DNA of 33,854 nt from an uncultured Eubacterium sp. Lineage in GTDB: Bacteria > Bacillota > Clostridia > Lachnospirales > Lachnospiraceae. The translations under genes and the position numbers were made by a program. This document shows, piece after piece, positions 33,555 through 33,854 of this stretch (position 1 is the first letter of the stretch; each line of letters starts with the position of its first letter). The notes beneath the pieces were generated by a model. The model saw only the letters and a program-made list of their open reading frames with translations, did no database searches and was not told the DNA's origin. The stretch lies in contig CAKRKO010000019.1 of assembly GCA_934358495.1 (NCBI GenBank), positions 1 to 33,854 on the forward strand, in the 5' to 3' direction.

Positions 33555-33854
33555 TTAATGTGCAACACTCATGCTTTCATCAATCCATTTCTGTACGATA
33601 TCAACGCCAATCTTAACGGCTTTAGCAATCTTATCAGCAGGTAACCCCATCTCTGCAAGGGCAATCGTTGTCTCTTTTGCTTTTTGCATTTCACCGCTTT
33701 CAATACCTTCACTGTAAATCTGTTCCATCTCACGGCACATGAATTCCACCCCTTTCTGTGTTTCCTTCAATTCGTATACTCTGTCAGCAAGTATCTTACT
33801 GTGCATATCTTCTGCATTCTTACAGTGAAGATCATGCATCAGTCTGCCTAATTC
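33555..33854 (-). CDS. Rpn-family (PD-(D/E)XK nuclease/transposase-like) protein, C-terminal part
   Basis: The frame stays open to the window edge (ELGRLMHDLHCKNAEDMHSK), so only the C-terminal 99 residues are seen. ILADRVYELKETQKGVEFMC, then EQIYSEGIESGEMQKAKETT and MGLPADKIAKAVKIGVDIVQ match the helical tail of Rpn/PD-(D/E)XK transposase-like proteins common in gut Clostridia. The catalytic domain would lie beyond 33854. The last ATG in the window (33839) is internal. Confidence 0.6.
   Translation of the reverse strand, partial: ELGRLMHDLHCKNAEDMHSKILADRVYELKETQKGVEFMCREMEQIYSEGIESGEMQKAKETTIALAEMGLPADKIAKAVKIGVDIVQKWIDESMSVAH

Larger units (their letters stand above)
25032..33854 (-). mobile_element. 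Left part of a serine-recombinase integrative element inserted in enolase
   Basis: The boundary at 25032 is set by the loss of enolase homology. Inside are three large serine recombinases, a sigma-70-like regulator, an XRE repressor, a PemK/MazF-type protein and small cargo genes. The sequence is more AT-rich than the backbone. No conjugation, relaxase or phage structural gene is in the window, so whether it is a conjugative element, a mobilizable element or something else cannot be said. The right end and the enolase 5' part lie past 33854. Confidence 0.8.

Noticed and set aside
25032..33854. Prophage
   Set aside because: No capsid, terminase, tail, portal or lysis gene is visible; serine recombinases and regulators alone fit an integrative element as well.
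1..33854. CRISPR arrays
   Set aside because: No series of evenly spaced direct repeats was seen; the only notable direct repeats are the regulator-tail copies at 13505-13684.

Overview
The window looks like a low-to-moderate GC Firmicutes chromosome, most likely class Clostridia, family Lachnospiraceae. This is judged from protein style, gene order (dnaG-rpoD-trmK; secG-rnr-smpB-ssrA), a tmRNA tag ending in LALAA, and TTGACA/TATAAT promoters with AGGAGG ribosome sites. A tRNA-Met lies on the + strand at the left edge. Every protein gene I accept is on the - strand, so transcription runs from right to left.

Positions 1-24078 are chromosomal backbone. Working up in coordinate: a J-domain protein, a DUF5685 protein and a membrane zinc-ribbon protein (376-2456); RNase P RNA (2763-3167); a replication/transcription/RNA block with a uridine-kinase-like protein, TrmK, sigma A, primase and a dGTPase-type HD hydrolase (3197-9671); uracil-DNA glycosylase; HisF and HisH directly behind an OmpR-type two-component pair (10620-14332); the trans-translation/RNA-decay block ssrA, smpB, rnr, secG (14478-18187); a split ThrE-type exporter (18292-19524); and a three-gene set of BspA-like leucine-rich repeat protein, MoxR-type AAA ATPase and VWA/metallopeptidase-like protein (19549-23945).

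At about 25032 the backbone is broken. An enolase gene (24079 to about 25032) keeps its C-terminal barrel but has lost roughly its first 150 codons. The break falls exactly at the conserved Gly-Gly-x-His-Ala-Asp-Asn codons. Directly next to it are three overlapping large serine recombinase genes (25082-30035) with their own promoter at 30116-30144. This is the left end of a serine-recombinase integrative element that has entered an enolase gene. The rest of the window (30174-33854) is visibly more AT-rich and reads as element cargo and regulation: a small unknown protein, a PemK/MazF-type protein, a long hairpin-rich non-coding stretch, a sigma-70-like regulator behind a three-hairpin leader, two small genes (one membrane-anchored, one Spo0A-C-terminal-like), an XRE repressor with a matching pair of palindromic operators, and the end of an Rpn-like protein. 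The other element end and the missing 5' part of enolase are not in the window.

The points most worth following are the enolase interruption (excision would rebuild the gene), the hairpin-rich non-coding region at 30901-31255, whose wobble pairs favour - strand RNA, the paired operators of the XRE regulator, and a triplicated response-regulator gene tail at 13505-13691.
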